A stretch of 64,000 bases of DNA from assembly GCF_014195505.1 (NCBI RefSeq), contig NZ_JACIBV010000002.1, forward strand, positions 248,001 through 312,000, in the 5' to 3' direction. Made by a program: the position numbers and the translations under genes. The DNA is from Nonomuraea dietziae. Lineage in GTDB: Bacteria > Actinomycetota > Actinomycetes > Streptosporangiales > Streptosporangiaceae. The notes beneath the pieces are model-generated. The model was not told the DNA's origin. It saw nothing but the letters and a program-made list of their open reading frames with translations, and did not search any database. Positions 1 to 9,082 of the stretch are shown here, piece after piece (position 1 is the stretch's first letter; each line of letters begins with the position of its first letter).

Positions 1-744
1 GCCGTCACTGTCCAGGGACACCTGTGACAGGTTGCGCACGCTCTGGGTGTAGCCATCGGTCGCGTACACCGCCTCGCAGACGTCTCGGGGCAGCGCCAGC
101 TGCGAGACGACGATCTTATGGTCGGGGCTCGTGGTCCTGGCCAGGCTCGGGTAGACCTCGAAGTGGATGTGCGGCCACCGCCCCGCGTAACAGGCAGGGA
201 AGATGCTCTTGAAGGTGAGCTTTCCTTCGCCGTCGGATTCCTGGACGCCGCGCAGGTAGTTCTCGCTCGCGATGCTCTCGGAGTACATCGAGTAGTTGCC
301 GTCGCGGTCGCACTGCCACACGTAGACCGCCGCGCCTGCCAGGGCCGAGCAGCCCCTGGAGGAGTCGAGGAGGGTCAGGTCGATGGTGAGGGGCACGCCT
401 TCGGCGGTGCCCGAGGCCGAGCCGACGCTGCCGCGGATGTCGCTGCGGACGACGCCGCTCCGGGTGAGGATGTTCGGGCCGTTCGAGCCGTCACCCGGGT
501 ACGGCCCCGCGGTCTCCTCCGGGATCTGCGCGCACGTGGCGCTCGATGCGGACGCGCCTGCGCTCGACGACGCGCGGGGCGGCCCACTCGAGGACGTGTT
601 CGGCGCGGCGCCGGTCGAGTCGCCGCCGCAACCGGTCAGCGTGGCCAGGCCTGCGCCGGCCAGCAGCCCCAGGACCTTCCGGCGCTCCAGCAGCGCCGCC
701 ATGTCGAACTGGAGTCCCCTGTCGAAGATGTCGTGGTGCGGCAT
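1..744 (-). CDS. Intradiol dioxygenase-like lipoprotein (3' end outside window)
   Basis: The protein reads from ATG at 744 and runs off the left edge, so the C-terminus is missing. Residues around 20-40 carry an RRKVLGLL stretch followed by an LTGC lipobox, so it is probably exported (Tat-like) and lipid-anchored. Downstream are PGDGSNGPNIL, YVWQCDRDGNYSMY and CYAGRWPHIHFEVY; the last matches the Tyr/Arg/HIH iron-binding signature of the protocatechuate/catechol 1,2-dioxygenase fold. Secreted intradiol-like proteins of actinomycetes are a known family, but their substrate is not established and cannot be read here. A GGAG ribosome site lies six bases before the start. It may be co-transcribed with the gene ending at 903, 158 bp upstream. 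Confidence 0.82.
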   Translation of the reverse strand, partial: MPHHDIFDRGLQFDMAALLERRKVLGLLAGAGLATLTGCGGDSTGAAPNTSSSGPPRASSSAGASASSATCAQIPEETAGPYPGDGSNGPNILTRSGVVRSDIRGSVGSASGTAEGVPLTIDLTLLDSSRGCSALAGAAVYVWQCDRDGNYSMYSESIASENYLRGVQESDGEGKLTFKSIFPACYAGRWPHIHFEVYPSLARTTSPDHKIVVSQLALPRDVCEAVYATDGYTQSVRNLSQVSLDSDG

Positions 745-902
745 GGGTACTCCAGGGTTCACCCGCCGATATCTTGCTGTCGTCCACGGTCAGCAGCCAG
801 GCCCCTTTGGTCCGACTCCTCCTCCGTCGTAGGCGAAGCGAATCCGCCCCCATCTGGCGAGGCGCCTGAACCGGAACCAGCCGGAACTCATGGGATCGCT
901 CT

Positions 903-1511
903 CTAACACTCGCTATAAGCTTTGTCACATCCTTCCATGCACTCCTCATAGGCCGAGGAGCCGGGTCGGTAACGCTCGGCGCAGGAGGCCTGACAGTACC
1001 TGTACTCCTTACTGCAGTACGTCCGCAATTCCTCGGCTAGTTCAGTCAGGATCCAACCTCCGAGCCGTTCTGTGTGTCGTGAATCAGTCCTCCGGCCCGG
1101 GGCCAAAGCGCGTTCCAGAAGGACATTCCACGCGAGTGCCGGGATCTGCTCCCGCGCATTGGTGCGCGTCGTCCTTCTGGCAGAGTTGCCTATTTGCTGA
1201 TAGATGTCGTTGAGGGTCGGGTCGGCGAAGGAGACTTCGACCACCATCAATGTCTTGCCACAACAGTCGTGTACCTCTTCGGTGGTGGTGATGGTTCCTA
1301 TTGCGCCTGTTGGCACGGTTACCGCATAAGAGCAGAGGCATCCTGCGTCGCGTGCGAATGGGGTGACCTTGACGCGGTCGGGCTGGTCTGCGATCCCGTC
1401 TATCGTGGACAGCGAACGTGACCGTTCTTGCTGCTTTTGCAGCTCGTCCAAGGAAATTGTCTCGCCTGCCACTGTCTGCCTCCGGATGTACGAGATCGCT
1501 CTCGATGCCAT
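903..1511 (-). CDS. Hypothetical protein with cysteine-rich tail
   Basis: This is a 202-residue protein of unknown family. The start at 1511 (MASRAISYIRRQ) is chosen because AGAGAGG precedes it; an upstream in-frame extension is possible but lacks a clear ribosome site. The N-terminal half has a CLCSY motif and an HDCCGK motif. The last 40 residues contain six cysteines in CxxxxxxCxxxC-like spacing (YCSKEYRYCQASC, ECMEGCDKAYSEC), suggesting disulfides or metal binding. No signal peptide or membrane segment is obvious. GC content is slightly lower than in its neighbours. It lies upstream of, and in the same orientation as, the dioxygenase-like gene. Confidence 0.6.
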   Translation of the reverse strand: MASRAISYIRRQTVAGETISLDELQKQQERSRSLSTIDGIADQPDRVKVTPFARDAGCLCSYAVTVPTGAIGTITTTEEVHDCCGKTLMVVEVSFADPTLNDIYQQIGNSARRTTRTNAREQIPALAWNVLLERALAPGRRTDSRHTERLGGWILTELAEELRTYCSKEYRYCQASCAERYRPGSSAYEECMEGCDKAYSEC

Positions 1512-1744
1512 GTGCCCTCTCTCGCAGGTGCGAGGGCGGGCCGGCCAGAACTCTGCACGTTCCCATGCCAATTTCTCGCACTCCGAGGCCGTCCCATACC
1601 CAGGCGATGAGGGATCTTGCCGAATGCGAGGGGATACCGTTTCAGGCGATCGCGAGCCGTTGTTGTCGGATACCCGGTACTGCAACGCACCCTATGCCGT
1701 GCCGTTATCTGGCAGACCGGCAGCGGCGACGACGAACGTTACCG

Positions 1745-3226
1745 CGCGGGTCAGCCGCAGGGACGTCTCCGCCAAACCCGCGTGGAAGCAGATGGCCGGC
1801 CGCCTGGAGGAGGCTGGCGACGACGCCCTGGTCCGGGTGGTTACCCCGGCCGATGGGCACGCCCGGTTGTCGGTGGAAAAGCTCGGCGCGCTCGGTGAAT
1901 CTCCGTCGCTGAAGTGGTTGCGCGCGGCCTGCCAGGCGATGCTGCCGCGGATCGACCTGCCCGAGCTGCTGCTGGAGGTGCACTCCTGGACCGGGTTTCT
2001 GGACGCCTACGTGCATCTGGCCGATATCTCGGGACGACCTGGCGACGATGTTCTGCAAGCGTGTGGCGACGAAGATCAAGAAGGCCAAGGCAGAGCTGGA
2101 GGAGATCCGGCTCGCCGAGCGGGAGAAACGTCGCCAACAAGCACTTCTCGATCGTGCTGCTGAACGAGGCGGTCGCCGACCTGGTGAACGCGCACGCCCG
2201 CCTGGACATCTCGCAGGCGTGGGGTGACGGGACCGCGGTGGCGGCGGACGGCACCCACATGGACACCTATCTCGACAACCTGCTCTCCGAGACGAGGTGA
2301 GGTACGGCAAGCCGGGCGGCATCGCCTACCACCACGTCTCGGACACCTACATCGCGCTGTTCACGCACTTCATCCCGTGCGGCGTGTGGGAGGCCGTCTA
2401 CATCATCGAGGGCTTGCTGAAGAACACCTCCGAGGTGCAGCCGACCACGGTGCACGCGGATACGCAGGGCCAGAGCTTCCCTGTCTTTGCGCTCGCCCAC
2501 CTCCTGGGTTTCGACCTGATGCCCAGGATCAGGAACTGGAAGGAGCTGACCTTCTACCGGCCCTCCAAGCAGACGGAGTACGTGCACATCGACGCCCTGT
2601 TCGGCGAGCCGGGCAAGAACACAATCGACTTCGACCTGATCGAGTCCCAGTTCCGCCACCTGATGCGCGTGGCCGTCTCCGTGCGCGAGGGCACCATCTC
2701 CTCTTCCACGCTACTCAAGCGCCTGCGGTCGGGGTCGCGGAAGAACGCCACCTACGCCGCCTTCCGCGAGGTCGGCCGCGTGATCTGCACCGTCCAGCTC
2801 CTGCGCTATCTCTCGGACGCGCCGCTGCGCCGGCGGGTGACCGCTGCGGCCAACAAGGTCGAGTCGTTCAACCGGTTTTCCCAGTGGATCGGCTTCGGCA
2901 ACCGCGGCGTCATCGCCGACAACGACCCCATCGAGCAGGAGAAGGCGATGAAGTTCAACGCCCTGCTCACGAACGCGGTGATCTTCCACAACGCCCTGGA
3001 CATCGCGGAGATCGTCCGCCAGCTGCTGGAGGAGGGATGGGAGATCGACCCGGAAGACCTGGCGCACATTTCGCCGTACCTGACCGAACACATCAACCGG
3101 TTCGGCGAGTACAGCACCCACGAACTCGGCATCCAGCCGGAAGCGTATGGCCCGAGGCTTGACGTCGACTTCACCCCGCTCCGTGAGCAGGGTCTGATCG
3201 CCACCGGCCTCGGCCAGGCATCTTGA
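1745..3226 (+). pseudogene. Tn3-family transposase, truncated and frameshifted
   Basis: The C-terminal half reads cleanly from about 2297 to 3226 and has the Tn3 DDE-domain hallmarks: GGIAYHHVSDTYIALF, TTVHADTQGQS, PRIRNWKELTFY, NKVESFNRFSQW and the NDPIEQEKAMKFNALLTNAV block. Upstream pieces lie in two other frames: a VEKLGALGESPSLKW/VHSWTGFLDAY segment ending near 2040, and an AVAADGTHMDTYLDNLL segment from about 2130 to 2297. Between them a segment rich in K and E (FCKRVATKIKKAKAELEEIR) looks like a more N-terminal part of the family, so the order may be scrambled. Most of the N-terminus (roughly half of a protein of about 1000 residues) is missing. No terminal repeats were found. The element cannot encode an active transposase. 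Confidence 0.85.
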
Positions 3227-3280
3227 CCCAACGTTCTCGCCTACGCGGCCGCCCTATTTTTGGATCGGGATGCGGGTCGG

Positions 3281-4351
3281 CTATGAGGTGGGCCGCAGAA
3301 AGCCGACGACAGCCTCCTTCTCCATGTCGATACCCCGCTCGATCTGAGGCCGGACAGGTTCGAACGCATCCACCTGGATGGAGCGCGAGCCGGAGCCACG
3401 GGTCCAGGTGGCGATGGCCAGGCCGTCGGCGATGACGGTGGGCCGGATGAGGCCGCCTCCTGGCCAGACGCGGGCTTGGTGGAGAGCGGGGACGGACACC
3501 TCGCGGGTGCGGTAGCCGATCAGGTAGTTGTCGTAGGCAGGCAGCATGCGAACGTCCGGGGTGTCAGACGAGCCTGGGAGTTCTTTCACCCGCCCGGCGA
3601 GCATGGTCAACGTGCCGTACTCGGTTATCGCGCCCGATTCCGCCAGCATTTTCCAGGCCCTGCGGGCCCAGGTGACCGGCAGCCCGGACCAGGTGGCGAA
3701 GTCCTCCAAGGTCGCGGGGGCGTACGCGGCCAGGTAGCGGCGGGCCAGCTCGGCGAGGGCAGCGTCGCCCTCCCACCGGAAGCGCCCCGTGGTGGGCAGC
3801 CAGTCGTTGAGCAGTACATAGGTGGCCTCCCCGGTGCGCTGTGGGCCGTGGCAGAGGATGCCGGTGAGTGCTGCGTGGCGGATCAGGTGGAACGGCGCCT
3901 GGCCGTCCGGCGGAATACCTAGGGTGGTGAGGTGCTCGGTCAGCTCGGCCCGGGTGAGTGGGCCGTGCGAGGCAAGAGCGCGCCGGATGAGATGGTCGGC
4001 GCGCTGGCGCAGATCGTCGTCCAGGCCCAGCTGCTGGTAGCGGCGGTTGGTTGCGGCAAGGATGCGCGGGGACAGCAACGGCAACACCCAGCGGGCGTCG
4101 TCGCTGGGGATGGTGTGCAGGGTGCCGCGCATGTACCAGTTGCGGACGATGCTCCGCTCTTTCTCGTATGCCGTGCGGATGGCCTGGGCGGTGATGTCCC
4201 GGCCGCGTACGCGGATGCCCAGGTCGGAGGCTGTGGCGTCCTGGGCCTGGATGGCGAAGACCCGTTGGACGACCGCCTCGACAGAGTCCTCCCGTGCTCC
4301 GCCGGCCAGGGCCTGGGCCCGCAGCCGGCGGACGCGCTCGTGGTCAAGCAT
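3281..4351 (-). CDS. Winged-helix DNA-binding protein, AlkZ/YcaQ (HTH_42) family
   Basis: A 356-residue protein of the usual length for the winged-helix DNA-binding domain family (HTH_42) that includes the DNA glycosylases AlkZ and AlkX/YcaQ. Residues 31-38 read VFAIQAQD; the two glutamines (Q35, Q37) correspond to the catalytic QxQ pair known from AlkZ. RNWYMRGTLHTIPSDD and MLPAYDNYLIGYRTR are further family blocks. Family members remove bulky alkylated bases or unhook crosslinks, and relatives without known substrate are common in actinomycetes. The stop lies 18 bp before the start codon region of nothing else: downstream is Tn3 debris. It follows the hydrolase gene (ending at 4370) by 18 bp in the same direction, so the two are probably co-transcribed. 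Confidence 0.85.
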   Translation of the reverse strand: MLDHERVRRLRAQALAGGAREDSVEAVVQRVFAIQAQDATASDLGIRVRGRDITAQAIRTAYEKERSIVRNWYMRGTLHTIPSDDARWVLPLLSPRILAATNRRYQQLGLDDDLRQRADHLIRRALASHGPLTRAELTEHLTTLGIPPDGQAPFHLIRHAALTGILCHGPQRTGEATYVLLNDWLPTTGRFRWEGDAALAELARRYLAAYAPATLEDFATWSGLPVTWARRAWKMLAESGAITEYGTLTMLAGRVKELPGSSDTPDVRMLPAYDNYLIGYRTREVSVPALHQARVWPGGGLIRPTVIADGLAIATWTRGSGSRSIQVDAFEPVRPQIERGIDMEKEAVVGFLRPTS

Positions 4352-4369
4352 CGGGCTCAGCCAGCGCGG

Positions 4370-5104
4370 TCAGGAGACGGCCTTGTCGAGGATGTCGGCG
4401 AGTTCGGTGGGCGCGGACAGCATCGGCCAGTGCCCGGTGGGCAGGTCGAAGCGCCGCCACGGCGGCTGGTTCAGGTAGGCCAGCATCGGCACCCCGGCAT
4501 TCAGCAGCCCCGTGAAGTCATGGCACGCGACCAGGACACGGTCCACACCGGGACCGGGCTCTGCCGGGCCGGTAAGACGCTGGGCGTAGGTGCCGAACGG
4601 CTGAGGGGTGGCACGCGAGCGAAGAGCGTCCCGCTGGCCCTCATCGAGCCCGTCGAGGCTGCTGGACAAGCCCAGGACCTCAAACGGCGGCATCGGCAGC
4701 CTCCATCCGTCACCGGAAGCGGAGACCTGGTGACGCAGCTGGTCCACTGCCTGCGGTGGCATGAGGTCCAGCATGCACATGTCCGCGGCGAACGGGGCGC
4801 TGTCCACATAGACCACGCGCTCCAGCCGGTCGTCGAGACGTCCGGCTGCCCCGGTCACCGGAGCAGCTGCATAGCTGTGGGCGACCAGCGTGACATCGCG
4901 CAGATCGTTCCGCTCGACGAAGCCGGTGATGTCGGCGATGTGCGTGTCCAGGTCCGTCTCGGGTCCGCCCTGGTCTGCGTGCTCGGCCAGGCCCGTCAGT
5001 GTCAGCGGCAGCGCCGCGTGGCCGCGCTCGCGCAGAGCGCGGGCGGTGTCTTCCCAGGCCCACGCCCCGAGCCAGGCGCCAGGAACGAGTACGAAGTTGG
5101 TCAT
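4370..5104 (-). CDS. Alpha/beta-fold hydrolase (EstC/salicylate-esterase-like)
   Basis: A 244-residue alpha/beta hydrolase. The start is MTNFVLVPGAWLGAW, with the oxyanion-loop block FVLVPGAW at residues 4-11 typical of the esterase/hydroxynitrile-lyase branch. The nucleophile elbow reads VAHSYAAAPV rather than GHSYGG, so the Ser is present but the flanking glycines are replaced. A catalytic His is likely in LPTGHWPML near the C-terminus. The start at 5104 is preceded by GGGAG about five bases upstream. It is divergent from a WYL regulator 79 bp away and is the probable first gene of an operon with the AlkZ-like gene. The natural substrate is unknown. Confidence 0.87.
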   Translation of the reverse strand: MTNFVLVPGAWLGAWAWEDTARALRERGHAALPLTLTGLAEHADQGGPETDLDTHIADITGFVERNDLRDVTLVAHSYAAAPVTGAAGRLDDRLERVVYVDSAPFAADMCMLDLMPPQAVDQLRHQVSASGDGWRLPMPPFEVLGLSSSLDGLDEGQRDALRSRATPQPFGTYAQRLTGPAEPGPGVDRVLVACHDFTGLLNAGVPMLAYLNQPPWRRFDLPTGHWPMLSAPTELADILDKAVS

Positions 5105-5183
5105 GTGATCTCCCAGAAGTAGGTGTTGCGGGGAGCGTAAGGTCGATACAGGACAGAATCCGCCCTGAAATGCCGAGTGATCC

Positions 5184-6158
5184 ATGTCGCATCCCCTCAC
5201 CCGCGTGCTGACCCTGCTGGAACTCCTCCAGTCCAACGTCCGGCTCACCGGGGCGGAGCTGGCCGACCGCCTGGACACCGACGTCCGCACCGTGCGCCGC
5301 TACATGTCCCACCTTCGCGACTTGGGCATCCCCGTGGAGGCCGAACGCGGCCGCTACGGCGGCTACCGACTGGCCCGCGGCTACCGCATGCCACCTCTGG
5401 TCCTCACCAATGACGAGGCCCTCGCCGTCGTTCTTGGCCTGCTCGCGGCAGAACGTCTGGGCATGGGCACTGCCGCGCCGGCCAGTGCCGGGGCCTTGGC
5501 CAAGATCGAGCGGGTGCTTCCGCACGCCCTGCGCGAACCGCTCGCCGCCATGCGGGAGACCCTGTCCTTCACCGCCAACGCCGTGATCGGGCAGGCACCC
5601 GGAACCGGCGTTCTGCTGGCACTGGCCCAGGCCTCCCGCGCCCACACGACCGTCGGTATCAGCCACCAGTCCTGGCGCCAGGAACACACCGAACGCGACA
5701 TCGACCCATACGGCGTGGTCTTCCACACCGGCCGCTGGTACGTCGTCGGCCACGACCACCTCCGCGACAGCCTGCGGACCTTCCGCATCGACCGCATCAC
5801 CTCCGTCACCCCCCGAGCCCATAGCTTCACCGCACCCGACGGCTTCGACCCCGTGGCCCACCTGACCTCGACCCTCGCTCAGGGGCGCTACCGCTGGCAG
5901 GTCGAGGTGACGATCCATGGCCCCCTCGATGAGATCGCTCGCCGGCTGCCTCGCTCAGCGGTGACCCTCACCGCCCAGCCCACCGGCGTTCTCATGCACG
6001 CACGGGCAGAACGGCTGGACGGCATGGCCCACATGCTCGCCTCCCTGGAGTGGCCCTTCACCATCCACCATCCCGACGAACTACGGCAGGCGCTCAAGAA
6101 TCTGGCCGCCCAGCTCACCGCAGCCGCCCAGCGGAGACCGGAAGGACTGCCGCAGTAA
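5184..6158 (+). CDS. WYL-domain transcriptional regulator (YafY type)
   Basis: A 324-residue regulator. Residues 1-60 form a DeoR-like helix-turn-helix (LTGAELADRLDTDVRTVRRYM). A GRYGGYRLARGYRMPPL linker follows, then the WYL domain (about 150-240: PYGVVFHTGRWYVVGHDH...RTFRIDRI) and a WCX-like C-terminal extension. WYL proteins sense small ligands or nucleic-acid signals. Being divergent from the hydrolase/AlkZ-like operon with a 79-bp shared promoter, it is most simply its regulator and may also control itself. Its stop codon lies inside an inverted repeat (6150-6176). Confidence 0.92.
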   Translation: MSHPLTRVLTLLELLQSNVRLTGAELADRLDTDVRTVRRYMSHLRDLGIPVEAERGRYGGYRLARGYRMPPLVLTNDEALAVVLGLLAAERLGMGTAAPASAGALAKIERVLPHALREPLAAMRETLSFTANAVIGQAPGTGVLLALAQASRAHTTVGISHQSWRQEHTERDIDPYGVVFHTGRWYVVGHDHLRDSLRTFRIDRITSVTPRAHSFTAPDGFDPVAHLTSTLAQGRYRWQVEVTIHGPLDEIARRLPRSAVTLTAQPTGVLMHARAERLDGMAHMLASLEWPFTIHHPDELRQALKNLAAQLTAAAQRRPEGLPQ

Positions 6159-6257
6159 ATGCCGGATTTACTGCGGTAGAGCCCTTACCGTGATCATCGC
6201 GACCTGCGGCGGGCTCTCCGGCTGCCGCAGGTGAGGTATACGCATTTACTGCGGCAG
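6150..6257. repeat. Inverted repeat plus third copy, upstream of integrase
   Basis: CCGCAGTAAA at 6150-6159 pairs perfectly with TTTACTGCGG at 6167-6176 (seven-base loop). A third copy, ATTTACTGCGGCAG, lies at 6244-6257 just inside the integrase reading frame. The hairpin could end transcription of the WYL gene. The third copy beside an integrase start makes integrase arm-type binding sites or a former attachment site possible. Confidence 0.55.
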
Positions 6258-7321
6258 TGCTGGAAGGGCAGGGCAGGCGTGACGATCGAACCGGTGACCG
6301 AACTTGGGAGCGGGGGCGCGCTCCGTCTGCCGCGCGCCCAGGTCGAGCCCCTGTCCGCCGCGCCGCCGTCATACACCGAGGCAGTCGAGCGGTACCTCAC
6401 TGGTGCGAGCATCGCGAAGTCCTCGGCGCGGATCTACCGGATCTCGCTGACGACGTGGGGGTGGATGCTCGCCGGCGAGCCTGCGCCGACGGGGCCCGCC
6501 CGCCGGGGCGCGAAGCTGCCCCAGTTCCCTGTCGCCGCGATCGGCGACCCGGCGCTTCCGGAGGTGCTCGCCGAACTGGCGGCGGCGCGGGCGGACGAGA
6601 TGGACGCCGACACCGTCAACCGCGAACTGTCCATCACGCGCAAAGCGATCTGCTGGTGGCAACGCCAGGGCTGGATCGAAGCCGACCCAACGATCGGCAT
6701 CGAGCGGCGGCCGGCGCCGCCCGACCGCACCAAGGCCCTGGCAGAGAACCAGATCGCCGCCCTGTGGCGCCTGGATGTCGCCCTGCGGGAGAAGACGTGC
6801 TGGAAGCTCCTTTACGAAAGTGCCTGAACGTGGAAGACCTGCACTCGCAGGACAAACGCGGCAGGATCACCGCCAAGGGCGGGGCGACCGAGTGGATTCA
6901 CTGGCAGTCCGGCACCGCCCAGCTGCTGCCCCGCCTCATCGCCCGCCGCACCCGCGGCCCGCTGTTCCTCACCGACCGCAAGGCCCCGGCCGGGACACCG
7001 ACGCTGGACGTGTGCCCCGAGACCGGACGGGCCCGGCTCTCCTACCGCCGGGCCGAGGAGATCTTCGAAGAGAACACCCGACTGCTGGCCAACTCGCTCG
7101 CCTCACCCGAGGACATCGAGAACCTGGACGGCTGGACACTTCACCAGCTCCGCCACAGCGCACTCACCCACGACGCCGAGAACGGCACCTCGACCCCGAT
7201 GCTGCTGGCCCGCTCCCGCCACGCCTCCGTCCGCTCCCTGGAGCGATACGCCCGCCCCGGCGTCGACGCAGTCGCCCGACACGTCGCCGGACGCGACCCC
7301 GCTGCACGCCGCCGTACATAA
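6231..7321 (+). pseudogene. Tyrosine recombinase/integrase, disrupted by a small deletion
   Basis: The N-terminal SAM-like/core-binding part (6231-6827) ends WKLLYESA-stop. The rest resumes in another frame as CLNVEDLHSQDKRGRITAKGG and runs to 7321. Together they form one tyrosine recombinase. The expected join in this family is LLYE(S/T)AARAEEVL-CLNVEDL, so about seven codons around box I, including the first catalytic arginine, appear to be deleted with a shift of frame. The remaining active-site residues are present: Lys in TAKGG, HxxR in LHQLRHS and the nucleophile Tyr in SLERYARPG. It is probably the inactive integrase of a former integrative element. Confidence 0.85.
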
Positions 7322-7404
7322 ATCCGAGCGGATCAGGGCTTCAAGATCATCCCGTTGCCCCTTTGGCGCGTATCTCGGTCACACCCCTACCGGATCGCAG
7401 GTGT

Positions 7405-8571
7405 TCAGTCCGCCGGCTGAGCCGGATCGGCCTGCTCGCCGCAGAACACCTCATTGACGAGCCTTCGCTGGGCGTTCTGAAACGCTGCTGCGATGGACAT
7501 GCCGGCGTCGTCCACCCAGTTCAGTACGGCGGTCAGGGTCTTGCCGCCGCCGGGCGTGCTGTACATCAGCGACGCGGAGCCGACGTTGCCGCCGTTGTGG
7601 GTGATGACGGTACCGCCGCAGTCCGTTTTCTGGACGAACACTCCCAGCCCGTAGTCCATGTTCGGGATGCCCGTGGCGTGCGGGGTGCACATCTCGGCCA
7701 GCAGCGGCGCCGGCAGGAGCCTGCCGCCTACCAGCGCGGAGATGAACGTGGCCAGGTCCTGGCTGGTCGAGATCATGTCACCGCCGGTGGAGACCCAGGA
7801 GGGGTTGTAGCGGGTGATGTCGACCGTCTCCTGCCGGCCGTCTTCCTCGTAGCGGTAGTAGATGTGGGCGTGCGGCTCAGGAATCTCCGGCGAAGCGTCC
7901 GGCACCACCGTGCCCGACAGCCCGAGCGGCCCCAGGATCCGCTCCCGCATCTGCTCGGCCAGCGAACGACCGGTGACCTTCTCGATCAGCAGCCGGGCCA
8001 GCACGTAGTTGGTGTTGGCATAGCTCCAGCCCGTCCCCGGCTCGAACCGGGCTGGCTTGGACAGCGCCAGACGCACCAGATCCTGCGGCCGGTAGGTGTG
8101 GAACCGGTTGTCCAGCCACTGCTTGCCCGTGGTGCTGTAGGGCACTGGGATGCCGTGCACGATCGACCCGTCGTCGTAGACCTCGCCGGTGAAGTTGAAC
8201 AGCCCGCTGGTGTGCTACAACAGCATCCGCACCGTGATCCGCCCATCCAGCCCGAACTCGGGCAGGTACTCGGCTACCGGGGCGTCCAGCCCGATCTTGC
8301 CCTCGGCCACCAACTGCAGCACCAGGGTCGCGGTGAAGGTCTTGGTGTTGCTGCCGATCCGGGCGTGCCCGTTGACCGGCGGCGCCTCGGTGCCGCCCAG
8401 CTCGGCCACCCCGGCGCTGTCGGCCCACGCGCCCCGCTCATCGTGCACGCGCAGCGACACCCCGAGGAAACCGGACTCGACGATCTCCTCGATCGCCTTG
8501 CGCAGCTCCGGGCGATCCTGTCCGGCGATCGGCAGGGTGTTCTTGTCCTGATCGAAAAGGTTGATTGTCAT
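7405..8571 (-). pseudogene. Serine beta-lactamase-like hydrolase with one in-frame TAG
   Basis: Codons 1-118 (ATG at 8571) and 8211-7405 form one continuous frame interrupted only by TAG at 8212-8214. All three motifs of the class C beta-lactamase/DD-peptidase fold are intact: SNTK (IGSNTKTFTAT), YAN (WSYANTNYVLA) and HNG (VITHNGGNVG). The stop replaces what is normally Gln in the MLLQHTSG block, so CAG to TAG is the simplest cause. A 388-codon protein would result from readthrough or reversion. No signal peptide is obvious. A second initiation at 8160 would lack the active-site serine. Confidence 0.85.
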
Positions 8572-8636
8572 GGTGGTTGCCCTTCAAGGTTGTTATGTCC
8601 GGGTCGGTCTCTCGCCGCTGCGCCGAGCTTGCACCC

Positions 8637-8650
8637 TGACCCAAGGTCAA
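8637..8650 (-). promoter_or_regulatory. Palindrome with -35-like hexamer upstream of serine hydrolase
   Basis: TGACCCAAGGTCA (8637-8649) is a perfect TGACC-CAA-GGTCA palindrome. Read on the minus strand it begins with TTGACC, a consensus-like -35. It resembles the dyads in MerR-type promoters, which overlap the -35/-10 spacer. The target would be the hydrolase starting at 8571. No MerR-family gene is nearby, so the regulator is unknown. Confidence 0.4.
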
Positions 8651-8689
8651 CCTCAACCATGATCTAGCTCACAGCTGCTTTGGGGTTTG

Positions 8690-8808
8690 AGACAGCTTTG
8701 GGAGCAAGACGCAAAGCCTGCGGCCTTGATCCGCCGGGCGGAGCGGCGCTGATCCCGTTCCTCACACTCGGCCATGAGCAACTCGGCCAGGTAGCCGAAG
8801 TAGCTCAT
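8690..8808 (-). pseudogene. istB: Fragment of IS21-family ATPase IstB
   Basis: The minus strand reads MSYFGYLAELLMAECEERDQ followed by RRSARRIKAAGF, which matches the N-terminal block of IstB-like IS21 helper ATPases (YLAELLxAExxxRxxRRxxRRxxxAxF). After about 37 residues the similarity stops at GFAS. Nothing of the Walker A region follows, so only a short scar remains. Confidence 0.6.
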
Positions 8809-8845
8809 CCGCCTTGAGGCGGCCGCGTTCACGCTCGGCGCCGAT

Positions 8846-9082
8846 GTGTCGGAGGTGAAGGCGGCGGTGGAGCAGCTTCCGGCAGCGATCCGCCAGGAGA
8901 TCCTCGAATACACGGAGCCGGTCTTCGGGGAGATCATGGCAGGGCGGGCAACGCTGGCCACCAAGCAAGACCTGGAGGCGTTCGAGCAGCGCCTGGTCGA
9001 CCTGGTCCAGAACCGCATGGGCGCTTTGGACGCGAAGGTGGACCAGATCCTGGCCGCGCTTCCCGCGGGCGGCACCGCTTAG
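8846..9082 (+). CDS. Small helical protein or gene fragment
   Basis: A 78-residue frame from GTG at 8846, charged and heptad-like (LATKQDLEAFEQRLVDLVQNR, split here as LATKQDLEAF and EQRLVDLVQ), with a predicted coiled coil over residues 35-70. There is no ribosome site, and the frame is open further upstream, so this may be the tail of a longer lost gene. Its stop overlaps the convergent broken gene at 9079. Function unknown. Confidence 0.35.
   Translation: MSEVKAAVEQLPAAIRQEILEYTEPVFGEIMAGRATLATKQDLEAFEQRLVDLVQNRMGALDAKVDQILAALPAGGTA

Noticed and set aside
6775..8667. 630-codon plus-strand frame spanning the integrase end and the serine hydrolase
   Set aside because: It crosses two recognised genes in wrong frames and shows no motif. 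The real frames carry integrase and beta-lactamase-fold active sites.
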